DNA of 64,000 nucleotides, from contig NZ_JOEZ01000010.1 in assembly GCF_000721175.1 (NCBI RefSeq), positions 107,683 to 171,682 on the forward strand, read 5' to 3'. How positions within the stretch are numbered: position 1 is the first letter of the stretch; every line of letters begins with the position of its first letter. A model generated the notes under the pieces. That model ran no database searches. It saw only the letters and a program-made list of their open reading frames with translations, and had not been told where the DNA came from. The DNA comes from Streptomyces anulatus (GTDB taxonomy: Bacteria; Actinomycetota; Actinomycetes; Streptomycetales; Streptomycetaceae). The position numbers and the translations under genes were made by a program. This document shows, piece after piece, positions 34,024-42,295 of the stretch.

Positions 34024-34977
34024 ATGGCGACCCCGACCCCGGAATTCCGCCCCACGCACGTCGTCCCGCCGGACGGGCTGGCGGCCTGGGAGTCCCCCGA
34101 CGTAGCGCGGCCCACCGACCCGCTGGACGCCCTGCTCCCGGTTCAACTGCAGGACCGGCGCGGGGACTGGGCGTATGTCGCCTGCTCCAACGGCTGGTCG
34201 GCCTGGGTCGACGGGAGGCTTCTCGTCTCCGTACCGCAGACGCCTCCGGCCGCGGGGGCGCCGCTCGCGCGCACCGCGGACCCGCGACCGCTGCTGGCCA
34301 GGGCGGAGGAGTCGCTGAGCCGGTACCGCCGCGCGGCCCAGGACCTGGCCGAGGGCCGCAGCGACGGGGAGGGCTTCCGGCAGCGGACGCGGGGGCTGCG
34401 GGTGGGGATGGTGGTGGACGGGGAGTCGGTGTGGCTGTACGACGCCGAGCACGAGCGGTGGGTCTTCTGCGACGGGACCCGGCTGAGTACGTACGCGGCG
34501 CAGGCGGGACCGGGAGCGGCGGGACCGGTGTCCGGGGAGGCGGGGGTGGCGGGGGCCCCGGCTCCGGAACCCACGCGGGTCGTGGCCGGTGAGGAGCCGG
34601 AGCCGCCCCGCGTGACACCGCCGGACGGGCGGCCCGAACCGACGCGCGTGGTGACGCCCGACGAAGGGGGCCCCACACCCGCCGCACCGCCCGACGAACA
34701 GGAGCCCTCCCGCACGGTGACGCCGGACGGGCCCGAACCCACCCGCGTGGTGACGCCCGACAAAGGGGGCCCCACACCCGCCGCACCGCCCGGCGCCCCC
34801 GAATCCACCCGCGTGGTGACGCCTGACGGCCCCGAACCCACCCGCGTCGTCACTCCGGACCAACCCGGCCCCACCCGCCCGGCGCCCCCCGACGCGCCCG
34901 AACCCACCCGGGCGATCACCGTCGCCGGGCCCGACGAACCGCCCGGCGGCGGGGCGTCGGGAAATGCGGGGCGGTGA
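34024..34977 (+). CDS. SH3-like protein with repeated PEPTRVV motifs
   Basis: 317 residues, no known family assigned. Residues ~35-70 look SH3-like (LLPVQLQDRRGDWAYVAC, WSAWVDGRLLV). Residues ~85-155 are helical then beta. From ~181 the protein is a disordered Pro-rich tail with near-identical motifs: PEPTRVV at 181, 204, 237 and 270, PESTRVV at 259, QEPSRTV at 226 and PEPTRAI at 292, mostly followed by TPD. A related RPTHVVPPD sits at 9-17. It begins 9 bp after the FHA transporter and ends 6 bp before the kinase gene. The Thr motifs are candidate phospho-sites for FHA binding (inference). Confidence 0.8.
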   Translation: MATPTPEFRPTHVVPPDGLAAWESPDVARPTDPLDALLPVQLQDRRGDWAYVACSNGWSAWVDGRLLVSVPQTPPAAGAPLARTADPRPLLARAEESLSRYRRAAQDLAEGRSDGEGFRQRTRGLRVGMVVDGESVWLYDAEHERWVFCDGTRLSTYAAQAGPGAAGPVSGEAGVAGAPAPEPTRVVAGEEPEPPRVTPPDGRPEPTRVVTPDEGGPTPAAPPDEQEPSRTVTPDGPEPTRVVTPDKGGPTPAAPPGAPESTRVVTPDGPEPTRVVTPDQPGPTRPAPPDAPEPTRAITVAGPDEPPGGGASGNAGR

Positions 34978-34983
34978 CGGCCG

Positions 34984-36000
34984 ATGGCACGACCGCCACC
35001 TCCCTCGCACGACGCCGGGCTGCCCGCCGGGCGCGAGGACGATCTCGTCGGCAAGCGCATCGCGAGCTATCTGGTCGAGGCGGAGATCGGTCGTGGCGGG
35101 ATGGCGGTCGTCTACCGGGCCAAGGACCTCCGGCTGGACCGGATCGTCGCGCTGAAGCTGCTCGCACCCGAGCTGGCCCGCAACGACACCTTCCGTCAGC
35201 GGTTCACGCACGAGTCACGCGTGGCGGCCGCGATCGACCACCCCCACATCGTGCCGGTGTTCGAGGCGGGCGAGACGGAGGGGCTGCTCTACATCGCCAT
35301 GCGCTTCGTCGCGGGCGCCGATCTGCGCGTCCTGATCGACCGGCGCGGGCCACTGGACCTCACGGCCGCCGTCCGGATCGCCGGACAGGTCGCCTCCGCG
35401 CTCGACGCGGCCCACGACCACGACCTGGTGCACCGGGACGTGAAGCCCGGCAACATCCTGGTGGCGGCGGGCACCGACAGCGACCATCCGGAGCACGTGT
35501 ATCTGACGGACTTCGGGCTGACGAAGAAGTCGCTGTCGCTGACCGGGTTCACCACGGTCGGGCAGTTCGTCGGCACCCTCGACTACGTGGCGCCGGAACA
35601 GATCTCCGGGCGGCCCGTGGACGGGCGGTGCGACGTGTACAGCCTCGCCTGTGTCGTCCAGGAGACCCTGACCGGTGCGCCGCCCTTCCAGCGGGACGAC
35701 GACATGGCGCTGCTCTGGGCCCACCAGTACGACCCGCCCACCCCGCCGAGCGGGCTGCGGCCCGGGCTCCCCGTCGCCGTCGACGGTGTACTGGCGAAGG
35801 CACTCGCCAAGTCCCCGGAGGACCGTTACGAGACCTGTCTGCGGTTCGTCGCCGCCCTGCGGGCCGCGGCGGCGGGCATCGGACCCGGCGAGCACGCTGC
35901 GACCCGGGTGGACGCGCCCGCCGGCTCCTGGTCGGCCGCGCCCGAAGCTCCGCCCGCGCCGCCGCGCTGGGCCGCCCCGGTGTTCCCGGGCACCAGCTGA
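34984..36000 (+). CDS. soluble Ser/Thr protein kinase (PknB-type catalytic domain)
   Basis: 338 residues with a complete Hanks-type kinase domain at ~30-290: P-loop GRGGMAVV (36-43), Lys58, HRDVKPGN (150-157), DFG (176-178), then an activation loop with Thr190, Thr191 and Thr198 before APEQ. It lacks a transmembrane helix and sensor domain, unlike PknB, and ends in a short Pro/Ala tail with AATRVDAP, similar to the TRVV motifs of the neighbour. It is the third gene of a tight operon with the FHA transporter and the repeat protein, which are its likely substrates. Confidence 0.93.
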   Translation: MARPPPPSHDAGLPAGREDDLVGKRIASYLVEAEIGRGGMAVVYRAKDLRLDRIVALKLLAPELARNDTFRQRFTHESRVAAAIDHPHIVPVFEAGETEGLLYIAMRFVAGADLRVLIDRRGPLDLTAAVRIAGQVASALDAAHDHDLVHRDVKPGNILVAAGTDSDHPEHVYLTDFGLTKKSLSLTGFTTVGQFVGTLDYVAPEQISGRPVDGRCDVYSLACVVQETLTGAPPFQRDDDMALLWAHQYDPPTPPSGLRPGLPVAVDGVLAKALAKSPEDRYETCLRFVAALRAAAAGIGPGEHAATRVDAPAGSWSAAPEAPPAPPRWAAPVFPGTS

Positions 36001-36029
36001 GCGGACGGCCGGATCCCCGTGGGGCCGGT

Positions 36030-37316
36030 TCAGGCGCCCGGCCCCGCGTCCAGGACCTCGCCGCGCCGGTGCACCCGGGTGGCCGCGAGGCCGCCGAGGA
36101 AACCGGTGACCAGGCCCCACAACACGGCGAACCCGAGTGCCGTCCACAGCTTCGGGCGCAGCGACACCTCCCCGCCGAGGCCGCCGCCGAGGTCCCCGAG
36201 ACCCAGGAGGGACAGTCCGTAGTGGGCGGAGATCCGTGCGGTGAGGCAGATGAACAGCACGGTCAGCGTGAGCGCCACCGCCATATGGACCGCGTGCTGC
36301 CACAAGCGCGTTCGGGTGGGCGAGCGGGCCGCCATGAGGAATGCGGCGGCGAGCACCAGCGCCGCGACGACGACCACGAGCCAGCGGACGCGGCCGTCCT
36401 GTGCGGCGAGGGTGCTCAGGTTCAGGGTGGAGAGGTCGGGGGTGCGCAGGACGGAGTCGAGCACCTGGGGCATGGGCAGCCCGAAGGGGCCCTCGACCTT
36501 GCCCTCCCAGGACGCGCCCAGGCCGAGGGTGAGCGCGAGCCAGACCAGGTTGGGCAGTCCGAGGAGGAGCACCGCGACGGTCTCGGCCGGGTGCCCGCGT
36601 GTGATCATCATGACGAGACCGGCGACGACGCCGAGCGCGACGCACGCGAGGAGCAGCACCACCATGGCGAACGCCGCCGGGCGCACCGCTTCCTGGAAGC
36701 GCAGCAGCCGGGCCGGGAGGGGGGCGCCGCGCGAGACGAGCATGGCCAGCACGAGGACTCCGGCCAGCCACAGCAGCCCGAGGACCAGGGTCAGGGGGAT
36801 CTCCGCCCGGAATCCGACCTTCGGGTCTTCGCCGAGGAGGTCCCCGGCACCGCTGCCGGTGAGGTCGTCGGCCGAGAGGGTGAAGGTGTGCCGGGCGATC
36901 AGCGAGAGCACGATCAGCGCGACGATCCACAGGGCGGCGACGCGGCCCGCCCAGCCGGCCAGTTCGCGGCCTCCGGCGACGGCCCGGTGGTGGAGCGGGC
37001 GGAGGAAGCCCCGGGCGATCAGGAGTGCGCCCACCAGGGTCACCGAGAGCGGCAGTACCGAGAGGTCGGCCTGCGCCCCCACGAGGGAACCGGCGTCCCC
37101 GGAGAGCCCGACGGAGCCGCCCGCCGCCATCACCACCACCGCGGCGACGACGGCCGGGAAGGCGCCACCGGGCAGCCCGGCCGCGCCGGCGGCCCACAGG
37201 CCGAGCGCCGCGGTCACCACCATGGCCAGCACGCCGGTGAGGACCGCCAGGAGCGCGTCGCGCCAGCCGTGGGGGGTGCGTGCGCTGTTCTCGTCGTTCT
37301 TCGCCCGGACGTTCAC
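36030..37316 (-). CDS. streptophobe-family multispan membrane protein
   Basis: 428 residues, GTG start, with about ten hydrophobic segments and little else (WRDALLAVLTGVLAMVVTAALGLWAAGAAGLPGG, GSVGLSGDAG, WLVVVVAALVLAAAFLMAAR). The GGSVGLSGDAG loop and overall plan match the streptophobe proteins confined to Streptomyces and relatives, whose function is unknown. It is convergent with the kinase gene (29-bp gap) and divergent from the DUF6777-like gene, a common arrangement around kinases in this genus. Confidence 0.82.
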   Translation of the reverse strand: MNVRAKNDENSARTPHGWRDALLAVLTGVLAMVVTAALGLWAAGAAGLPGGAFPAVVAAVVVMAAGGSVGLSGDAGSLVGAQADLSVLPLSVTLVGALLIARGFLRPLHHRAVAGGRELAGWAGRVAALWIVALIVLSLIARHTFTLSADDLTGSGAGDLLGEDPKVGFRAEIPLTLVLGLLWLAGVLVLAMLVSRGAPLPARLLRFQEAVRPAAFAMVVLLLACVALGVVAGLVMMITRGHPAETVAVLLLGLPNLVWLALTLGLGASWEGKVEGPFGLPMPQVLDSVLRTPDLSTLNLSTLAAQDGRVRWLVVVVAALVLAAAFLMAARSPTRTRLWQHAVHMAVALTLTVLFICLTARISAHYGLSLLGLGDLGGGLGGEVSLRPKLWTALGFAVLWGLVTGFLGGLAATRVHRRGEVLDAGPGA

Positions 37317-37507
37317 GCCCCCACGCTAAGCAGGGACCCGACGCCCCGCTCCCCGGGGAAACGGTTCCTCCCTCCGCTTGCGGGGACCACTGCGGCAGGA
37401 CAGACAATGAGGCGATATGCCCTGGATTGTCGACTGATGGCCCTGGTACGGAATCGGGACCGGGCAGGGACGTCCGGGGCGGGTACCGACATCGGGGAGC
37501 AGAGCCC

Positions 37508-38857
37508 GTGAGTGTCCAACCGCCGCAGTCCGGCCGCCCGACAGGACCGCCGTCCGGCCCGCTCTCGGGCCCTTCGCAGTCCGGCCCCACACCGCCCCCT
37601 CCGACCGTGTCCGGTCCGCCGCCCGGCCCGCCCAGCGGCGGCGACCTCGGCGGGCCGCACGGCTCCGGCGGCTCGGGGGGCTCGGGCGGAGGCGGGGACT
37701 CCGGCGGTGGTGCGGGCGGTCCCGGCGGCCCGGGCAGCGGCTCGGGCGCCGCCCCCGGTTCCGGCCCCGACCGCCCCTGGTGGCGTTCGGTCCCCCGGAT
37801 CGCGGCGATCGCAACGGCTCTGGTCGCGGCGGTCGTGCTGGTCGTCGTCCTGACCCGGCCCGACGGCGGGTCGAAGGCCGGCGGCGAGGTGTTCCTCCAG
37901 GCGGCGGGCGAGTCCGGGCCGGATCCGTTCACGGAGTCCACGGCCCGCGAGAGCGATCCCGAGCCCGGCACGGCCAGCCCCTCCGTCGCGCCGAGCGCGT
38001 CCAGGACCGACGCGCAGGTCACGCGTGGTGTGGACGGCGCGGCCCCGGGTCTCTACGGGGGCACCCGCAAGGTCGCCAGTTGCGATGTGGAGCAGCAGAT
38101 CAAGGTGCTGCAGGCGGCTCCGGACAAGAACCGGGCGTTCGCCTCGGTCCAGGACATCGAGCCGTCCGCCGTCCCCGGCTATCTGCGGGGGCTCACCCCC
38201 GTAACGCTGCGCATGGACACCCGCGTCACCAACCACGGCTACCGGGACGGCGAGGCGAACGCCTACCAGGCGGTGCTCCAGGCGGGTACGGCGGTCCTCG
38301 TCGACGACCGGGGCGTGCCCCGGGTGCGCTGTGCGTGCGGGAACCCGCTGCTGCCGCCCGTCGCCCAGGAGGAGAAGCCCCGGCAGACGGGCAAGGCGTG
38401 GCCGGGCTACCGGGCCTCCGACGTGGTCGTGGTGGAGCCGTCGGCGAAGCCGGTGAAGGAGTTCGTGATGGTCGATCCGGAGAACGGCGACTGGTTCAAG
38501 CGGCCGGCCGGGGACACGGGCGACGGTGACAAGAAGACGGATCCGCCGAAGAACGCGTCCGAATCCCCCTGTCCGCCCGGTTCGGACCCCTGCCCGTCGT
38601 CGTCCGGGGCCACTCCGTCCTCGCCGGACGACCCGGCGTCGCGGCCCGGTGACGATCCGGCGACCTCCGAGCCCCCGCCGGACGGTCCGGCGACCTCGCA
38701 GCCGCCGCCCGACGACCCGGGGACCGAGCCCGCGCCGGAGGACCCGCCGGGGTCGCCCGACTCGCAGTCGGCCCCGCAGCCGCCCGCCCCGGACTCTCCG
38801 GGAACGCAGGATCCCGCACCGGGAACGGCCCCGCAGGGAGCGCCCGCGATCAGGTAG
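37508..38857 (+). CDS. single-pass membrane protein, DUF6777-like, with Pro-rich ends
   Basis: 449 residues from the GTG at 37508 with GGGGAG 8 nt ahead. Residues 1-~90 are cytoplasmic and made of Pro/Gly/Ser. One transmembrane helix lies around 100-118 (IAAIATALVAAVVLVVVL). The external domain (~125-330) begins VFLQAAGESGPDPFTEST and includes YGGTRKVASCDVEQQIKVLQ and CACGNPLL. The last ~110 residues are Pro/Ser/Asp repeats. DUF6777-type ectodomains often occur next to or fused with Ser/Thr kinases in Streptomyces. Function unknown. Confidence 0.78.
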   Translation: MSVQPPQSGRPTGPPSGPLSGPSQSGPTPPPPTVSGPPPGPPSGGDLGGPHGSGGSGGSGGGGDSGGGAGGPGGPGSGSGAAPGSGPDRPWWRSVPRIAAIATALVAAVVLVVVLTRPDGGSKAGGEVFLQAAGESGPDPFTESTARESDPEPGTASPSVAPSASRTDAQVTRGVDGAAPGLYGGTRKVASCDVEQQIKVLQAAPDKNRAFASVQDIEPSAVPGYLRGLTPVTLRMDTRVTNHGYRDGEANAYQAVLQAGTAVLVDDRGVPRVRCACGNPLLPPVAQEEKPRQTGKAWPGYRASDVVVVEPSAKPVKEFVMVDPENGDWFKRPAGDTGDGDKKTDPPKNASESPCPPGSDPCPSSSGATPSSPDDPASRPGDDPATSEPPPDGPATSQPPPDDPGTEPAPEDPPGSPDSQSAPQPPAPDSPGTQDPAPGTAPQGAPAIR

Positions 38858-38904
38858 AAGGCCGCGCGGGGCAGAAGGCCTCGGAGGGCCTGCCGGGCGG
38901 CGTC

Positions 38905-39234
38905 TCAGCTCACGGCGTCGGGGCGGCTCTCCACCGCCGGGGACGTCGCCCGCGTACCCGTACGCACCCCGGCGGCCGCGGCGGCCGAGTGGAGGGAGCG
39001 CAGGGCGACCAGCAGGAAGCCGATGTCGTCGAGGTAGACGGGATCGGGCAACAGGTCGACCGGCGACACGGTGTAGATGACGGCCGCCCAGACGAGCGCC
39101 TTGCTACGCAGTGGGATCCCGGCGTCGACCAGCAGCTTTCTGGCCTTGAAGACGCGCACCAGCAGCACGGCGGCCAGGGCCAGCATGAGCAGCGCGGCCA
39201 CAGCGCCGAGAACGAGCCAAACGGTGGTGTCCAT
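38905..39234 (-). CDS. DUF1232 (YkvA-like) small membrane protein
   Basis: 109 residues. One N-terminal membrane helix (VWLVLGAVAALLMLALAAVLLVRVF) precedes the DUF1232 core LVWAAVIYTVSPVDLLPDPVYLDDIGFLLVALRSL with its SPVDLLPD signature. Function unknown; members are widespread small membrane proteins. It lies between the DUF6777-like gene and the WhiB-like gene. Confidence 0.88.
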   Translation of the reverse strand: MDTTVWLVLGAVAALLMLALAAVLLVRVFKARKLLVDAGIPLRSKALVWAAVIYTVSPVDLLPDPVYLDDIGFLLVALRSLHSAAAAAGVRTGTRATSPAVESRPDAVS

Positions 39235-39320
39235 GCCTCATCGTGTACCCACTCGCTCCCGGATGACGAACCCGCCGCGGCGGTGTCGACGCCCGGGATC
39301 CGGGGATCTCACGGTGCGGG

Positions 39321-39587
39321 TCAGGCCGTACCGCGTCCCCGGGTCTCCGCCCGCCTGCGGCTGCGACGCTTCAGGGCACGCCGCTCGTTCTCGGACAGGC
39401 CGCCCCAGATCCCGGAGTCCTGCCCGTTCTCCAGGGCCCATTCCAGGCAGGCGGCCTGTACGGGGCAGGTCCCGCAGACGGCCTTGGCCTCCGCTGTCTG
39501 GACGACGGCGGGGCCCGTGCTCCCGATGGGGAAGAACAGGTCCGGGTCCTCCTCGCGGCAGGCGGCGTGCAGGCGCCAGTTCTCCAT
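39321..39587 (-). CDS. WhiB-like [4Fe-4S] regulator (Wbl)
   Basis: 88 residues from the ATG at 39587; a TTG at 39596 is less likely. The four cluster cysteines are Cys10, Cys38, Cys41 and Cys47 (C-x27-C-xx-C-x5-C). The beta-turn GIWGGLSENERR and a basic C-terminus KRRSRRR follow. Wbl proteins sense redox or NO and bind sigma factor region 4. The sequence around REEDPDLFFPIGSTGPA is closest in style to WblE/WhiB1, but it looks like a paralogue rather than the housekeeping copy. Confidence 0.92.
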   Translation of the reverse strand: MENWRLHAACREEDPDLFFPIGSTGPAVVQTAEAKAVCGTCPVQAACLEWALENGQDSGIWGGLSENERRALKRRSRRRAETRGRGTA

Positions 39588-39809
39588 GCTGCTCAACTCT
39601 GCTCACTCCCGATGTCGATACGTCGTCAGTCGCTTGCCGTACGTGTCTTCCGTGCGGGTGACCGACGATCGGCGCCTCAAACACGTATCGGACGGGCACA
39701 TCGGGTACCGGAGCGCGCGAGCAGTCGCTCCGGGCGCGGGGAAGTCCATCCGGCTGGCCCCCGTACAGGACGGGGCGCTTACCGGATGGCTGGTGGCCCG
39801 TGCCGTTCC

Positions 39810-39815
39810 TAACCT
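39810..39815 (+). promoter_or_regulatory. -10 box for a leaderless serine-hydrolase transcript
   Basis: TAACCT lies 6 nt before the ATG at 39822 and no Shine-Dalgarno is present between. A clear -35 was not found. Confidence 0.4.
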
Positions 39816-39821
39816 CGCATC

Positions 39822-40997
39822 ATGATCTTTCGTCGTTCCTGGTTGTCAGCTGCGGTGCTCGCCCTGGCCCTGTCGTCCCTGCCGTCCGTCACGGCTTCGG
39901 CCGCGCCACGCCCCTCCGGCACGGCGTGGTCGGTGCAGCGTGACGCCGACGCGCTGCGGGATACCGGGGTCACCGGGGTGGCGGTCCGTCTGGAGACTCC
40001 GCGCGGGACGGTCACGGCCCGCTCCGGAGTGGGGGACCTGGTCACCGACCGTCCGGTTCCGAAGGACGGCTACCTGCGTCTGGGCAGCACCACCAAGACG
40101 TTCGTCGCCACCGTCGTGCTGCAGCTGGTGGGCGAGAAGCGGATCTCCCTCGACGAAACGGTGGAGGAACTGCTGCCCGGGGTCGTGTCCGGAGCCGGGA
40201 ACGACGGCCGGACCATCACCGTCCGCGACCTGCTGCGGCACACCAGCGGCCTGCCCGACTACATCCACGACGTATTCCCCGACCCTAGTGCCCGGACCTA
40301 CTTCGCCAACCGGTGGAACGCCCACGAGCCCGAGGAGCTGGTCGCCCTGGCCATGCGCCATGAGCCCGCCTTCCCGGCAGGCACCGACTGGGAGTACTCC
40401 AACACGAATTACGTGCTCGCCGGAATGATCATCGAGAAGATCACCGGCCACACCTGGGAACAGCAGGTCAGGGACCGCATCCTGCGCCCGCTCGGCCTGC
40501 GGCACACCGACACCCCGGGCACCAGGCCCTTCCTCCCGCAGCCGCACGCGGCCAACTACCAGCAGTTCGCCCTGGACGGCCCGATGGTCGACACCACGAT
40601 CCCCTACCGCCCCTTCGACAGTGGGGCGGACGGCTCGATGACCGGCACGGCCCGCGACCTCAACCGCTTCTTCACCGCCCTCGTCGACGGGCGGCTGCTG
40701 AAACCCGCCGAGCTCGCCGCAATGCGGGCCACGGTTCCGGTGCCGCAGGACAGCGGCCACCCGGAAGGCACCCGGGACGGCCTGGGCCTGTTCTTCACCC
40801 CGCTGTCCTGCGGCGGCGGTTACCTCGGGCACGGCGGCAGCGGCTTCGGATACGTCATCCGGGCGGCGACGACCACGGACGGACGGCGCACGGTCACCGT
40901 CTCCGCGCACAGCCGTGCTGGGGACCCGCGGAGCGCGGCACGTCAGGAGGACGCACTGCGCGAGCTCGTCGACCGCGCTCTGTGCCGCGCCGCCTGA
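39822..40997 (+). CDS. secreted serine hydrolase, class C beta-lactamase / D-Ala-D-Ala carboxypeptidase type
   Basis: 391 residues with a Sec signal peptide (residues 1-28, ending ASAAP). The beta-lactamase fold has its three catalytic elements: STTK at 89-92, YSN at 192-194 and HGGSG at 337-341. The motif set is that of Streptomyces R61 DD-peptidase and esterase EstB relatives, so it acts on D-Ala-D-Ala peptides or small esters. A role in beta-lactam resistance cannot be inferred. Confidence 0.92.
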   Translation: MIFRRSWLSAAVLALALSSLPSVTASAAPRPSGTAWSVQRDADALRDTGVTGVAVRLETPRGTVTARSGVGDLVTDRPVPKDGYLRLGSTTKTFVATVVLQLVGEKRISLDETVEELLPGVVSGAGNDGRTITVRDLLRHTSGLPDYIHDVFPDPSARTYFANRWNAHEPEELVALAMRHEPAFPAGTDWEYSNTNYVLAGMIIEKITGHTWEQQVRDRILRPLGLRHTDTPGTRPFLPQPHAANYQQFALDGPMVDTTIPYRPFDSGADGSMTGTARDLNRFFTALVDGRLLKPAELAAMRATVPVPQDSGHPEGTRDGLGLFFTPLSCGGGYLGHGGSGFGYVIRAATTTDGRRTVTVSAHSRAGDPRSAARQEDALRELVDRALCRAA

Positions 40998-41009
40998 CCG
41001 AAGCGGCCG

Positions 41010-41305
41010 CTACGGGTGCGGGCGGATCCGGGGGCGGTGCAGGGCGAGGAGCGCCTGATCGTCCTGGATCCGGCCGCCGGTGTGGTGCCCGACGTCCTCG
41101 ATCAGCAGGTGGAGGATCTGCGCCGGGATAGCCGGGTCGCCGGTCGGTGCGCGGTGGTGGACGAGAACGGGCATGCGGTGGCGACGGGAGCGGCCATCAG
41201 CAGCGGCGCTGAGGTGACGTCGGTCGGCGTCACGAGGTCCAGCACGACAGCCAGCATGACGACCCAGAACGGGATCCACCGGGCCCTGCGCAGCTGCAGC
41301 CCTCC
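41010..41305 (-). pseudogene. SpoIIE-type PP2C phosphatase with internal deletion
   Basis: Two parts of one protein type lie within 300 bp in different minus-strand frames. Upstream is the membrane N-terminus (RRARWIPFWVVMLAVVLDLV, then TPTDVTSAPLLMAAPVATA); downstream is the extreme C-terminus (QILHLLIEDVGHHTGGRIQDDQALLALHRP). An intact phosphatase would have roughly 250-300 residues between them. Most of the catalytic domain is deleted and the junction is out of frame, so this is a clear relic. Confidence 0.7.
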
Positions 41306-41373
41306 CCCACGCTGTACGGGGCCGGGGCCCGCCGCATCCCGGCGGCGGCCGGGTGTGCCGCGCCCGGGCCGGG

Positions 41374-42207
41374 TCACTCCGGCAGCGGGGTCCCGGGGCC
41401 GGGCGCTGCGGCGCACGCGGCGTCCAGCCGGATGCGGTGGGCCATCACGGCCTCGGGGTCGTCGATGAGTTCGACCCGGACGCCCGGGGTCTCCAGCACC
41501 GCCTGGTCCCCGATCTCGGGTGCGGGCACCCGGAGGATGTGCAGGGGAGGTAAGCCGGTCAGGGGATGCGGCGGGTGGTCCATGGGCACCACCTGGACGG
41601 TGGCGTGCTGTTCCTTCATCGTCTCGGTCAGCGCGGCCCGCTGCTCGTCCATGGTCTCCCGGTCGCCGACCCGCGTGTGGAGGGCCGCCTCCGGGAACAG
41701 GGCCCACACGGCGGCCCCGCGCTCACACATGCGGCGACGACGCTCCCGCAGCAGCTCGACGCGCCGCTCCCGGCGGGCGGGGCTGTCCTCGGGGTACTGC
41801 GTGCGGTAGAGCGCGGCGGCGTACGCGGGGGTGCGCAGCAGCTCGGGCACCAGTGCCGGGTGCCAGGTCCGTACGAGGCTCGCCGAGGATTCCACGCCGA
41901 TGACGTCCTGCTGCCAGCTCTCCATCGCGTCCCGCCAGCGGTGCCACCAGCCGGGCAGGTTCGCGGCTCCGAGCCCGGCCATGATGGGCTCGGCCACGGC
42001 TGGGGACACGCCGTAGCAGCGCAGCAGTTCACCGACCTGCCGGGGGTCGAGTCCGGTCTCGGCGCGCTCGATGCGCCGGACGGTGGCGGGGTGGGCGTCC
42101 AGCGCCTCGGCCGCGGCCCGCAGGCTGATGCCCGCGCGTTCCCGCAGCATGCGGAGGCGGACCGCGAGGACGCGGTGCTCCACGGTGGGACCTGAACGGG
42201 CTCGCAT
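41374..42207 (-). CDS. XRE-family regulator with DUF5753 (Scr1-type)
   Basis: 277 residues from an ATG with GAGGAAGG 8 nt ahead. The N-terminal helix-turn-helix is RLRMLRERAGISLRAAAEALDAHPATVRRIERAETGL. The rest is the DUF5753 domain found only in actinomycete XRE proteins (EPIMAGLGAANLPGWWHRWRD, ESSASLVRTWHPALVPELLRTPAYAAAL, HATVQVVPMD, ELIDDPEAV). Streptomyces has dozens of such genes paired with DUF397 or HATPase genes, and some affect development and antibiotic output. Here it diverges from an ATPase gene across an AT-rich dyad. Confidence 0.91.
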   Translation of the reverse strand: MRARSGPTVEHRVLAVRLRMLRERAGISLRAAAEALDAHPATVRRIERAETGLDPRQVGELLRCYGVSPAVAEPIMAGLGAANLPGWWHRWRDAMESWQQDVIGVESSASLVRTWHPALVPELLRTPAYAAALYRTQYPEDSPARRERRVELLRERRRRMCERGAAVWALFPEAALHTRVGDRETMDEQRAALTETMKEQHATVQVVPMDHPPHPLTGLPPLHILRVPAPEIGDQAVLETPGVRVELIDDPEAVMAHRIRLDAACAAAPGPGTPLPE

Positions 42208-42261
42208 GCGCAGAACCTTCCTCGTCGAGCCCCGGGGCGGAGCTCTACACACTCTGTCGCT

Positions 42262-42295
42262 TGCAAAGTATGCGTTTTGCACCGAGAGTGCATAC
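42262..42295. promoter_or_regulatory. overlapping inverted repeats between the XRE and ATPase genes
   Basis: TGCAAA (42262-42267) pairs with TTTGCA (42276-42281), and GTATGC (42268-42273) pairs with GCATAC (42290-42295). The second ends just before the ATG at 42296. Probable binding site of the XRE protein, able to block both divergent transcripts. Confidence 0.55.

Noticed and set aside
32812..35211. 799-codon minus-strand frame opposite the FHA transporter and repeat protein
   Set aside because: Antisense shadow with His/Gln/Arg-rich composition; the plus strand has well-defined domains.
37317..37507. Possible riboswitch or tRNA in the gap between the streptophobe and DUF6777-like genes
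   Set aside because: No cloverleaf or conserved riboswitch core was seen; the gap is a plain divergent promoter region.
35215..38022. 935-codon minus-strand open frame, the longest in the window
   Set aside because: It runs antisense to the kinase, overlaps the streptophobe and DUF6777-like genes, is low-complexity Arg/Pro/Gly, and has no motif. High GC keeps shadow frames open.
41102..41707. 201-codon minus-strand ORF overlapping the XRE gene end
   Set aside because: Only its last ~65 codons resemble a protein (the N-terminus of the deleted phosphatase); the rest is a shadow of the XRE coding sequence.
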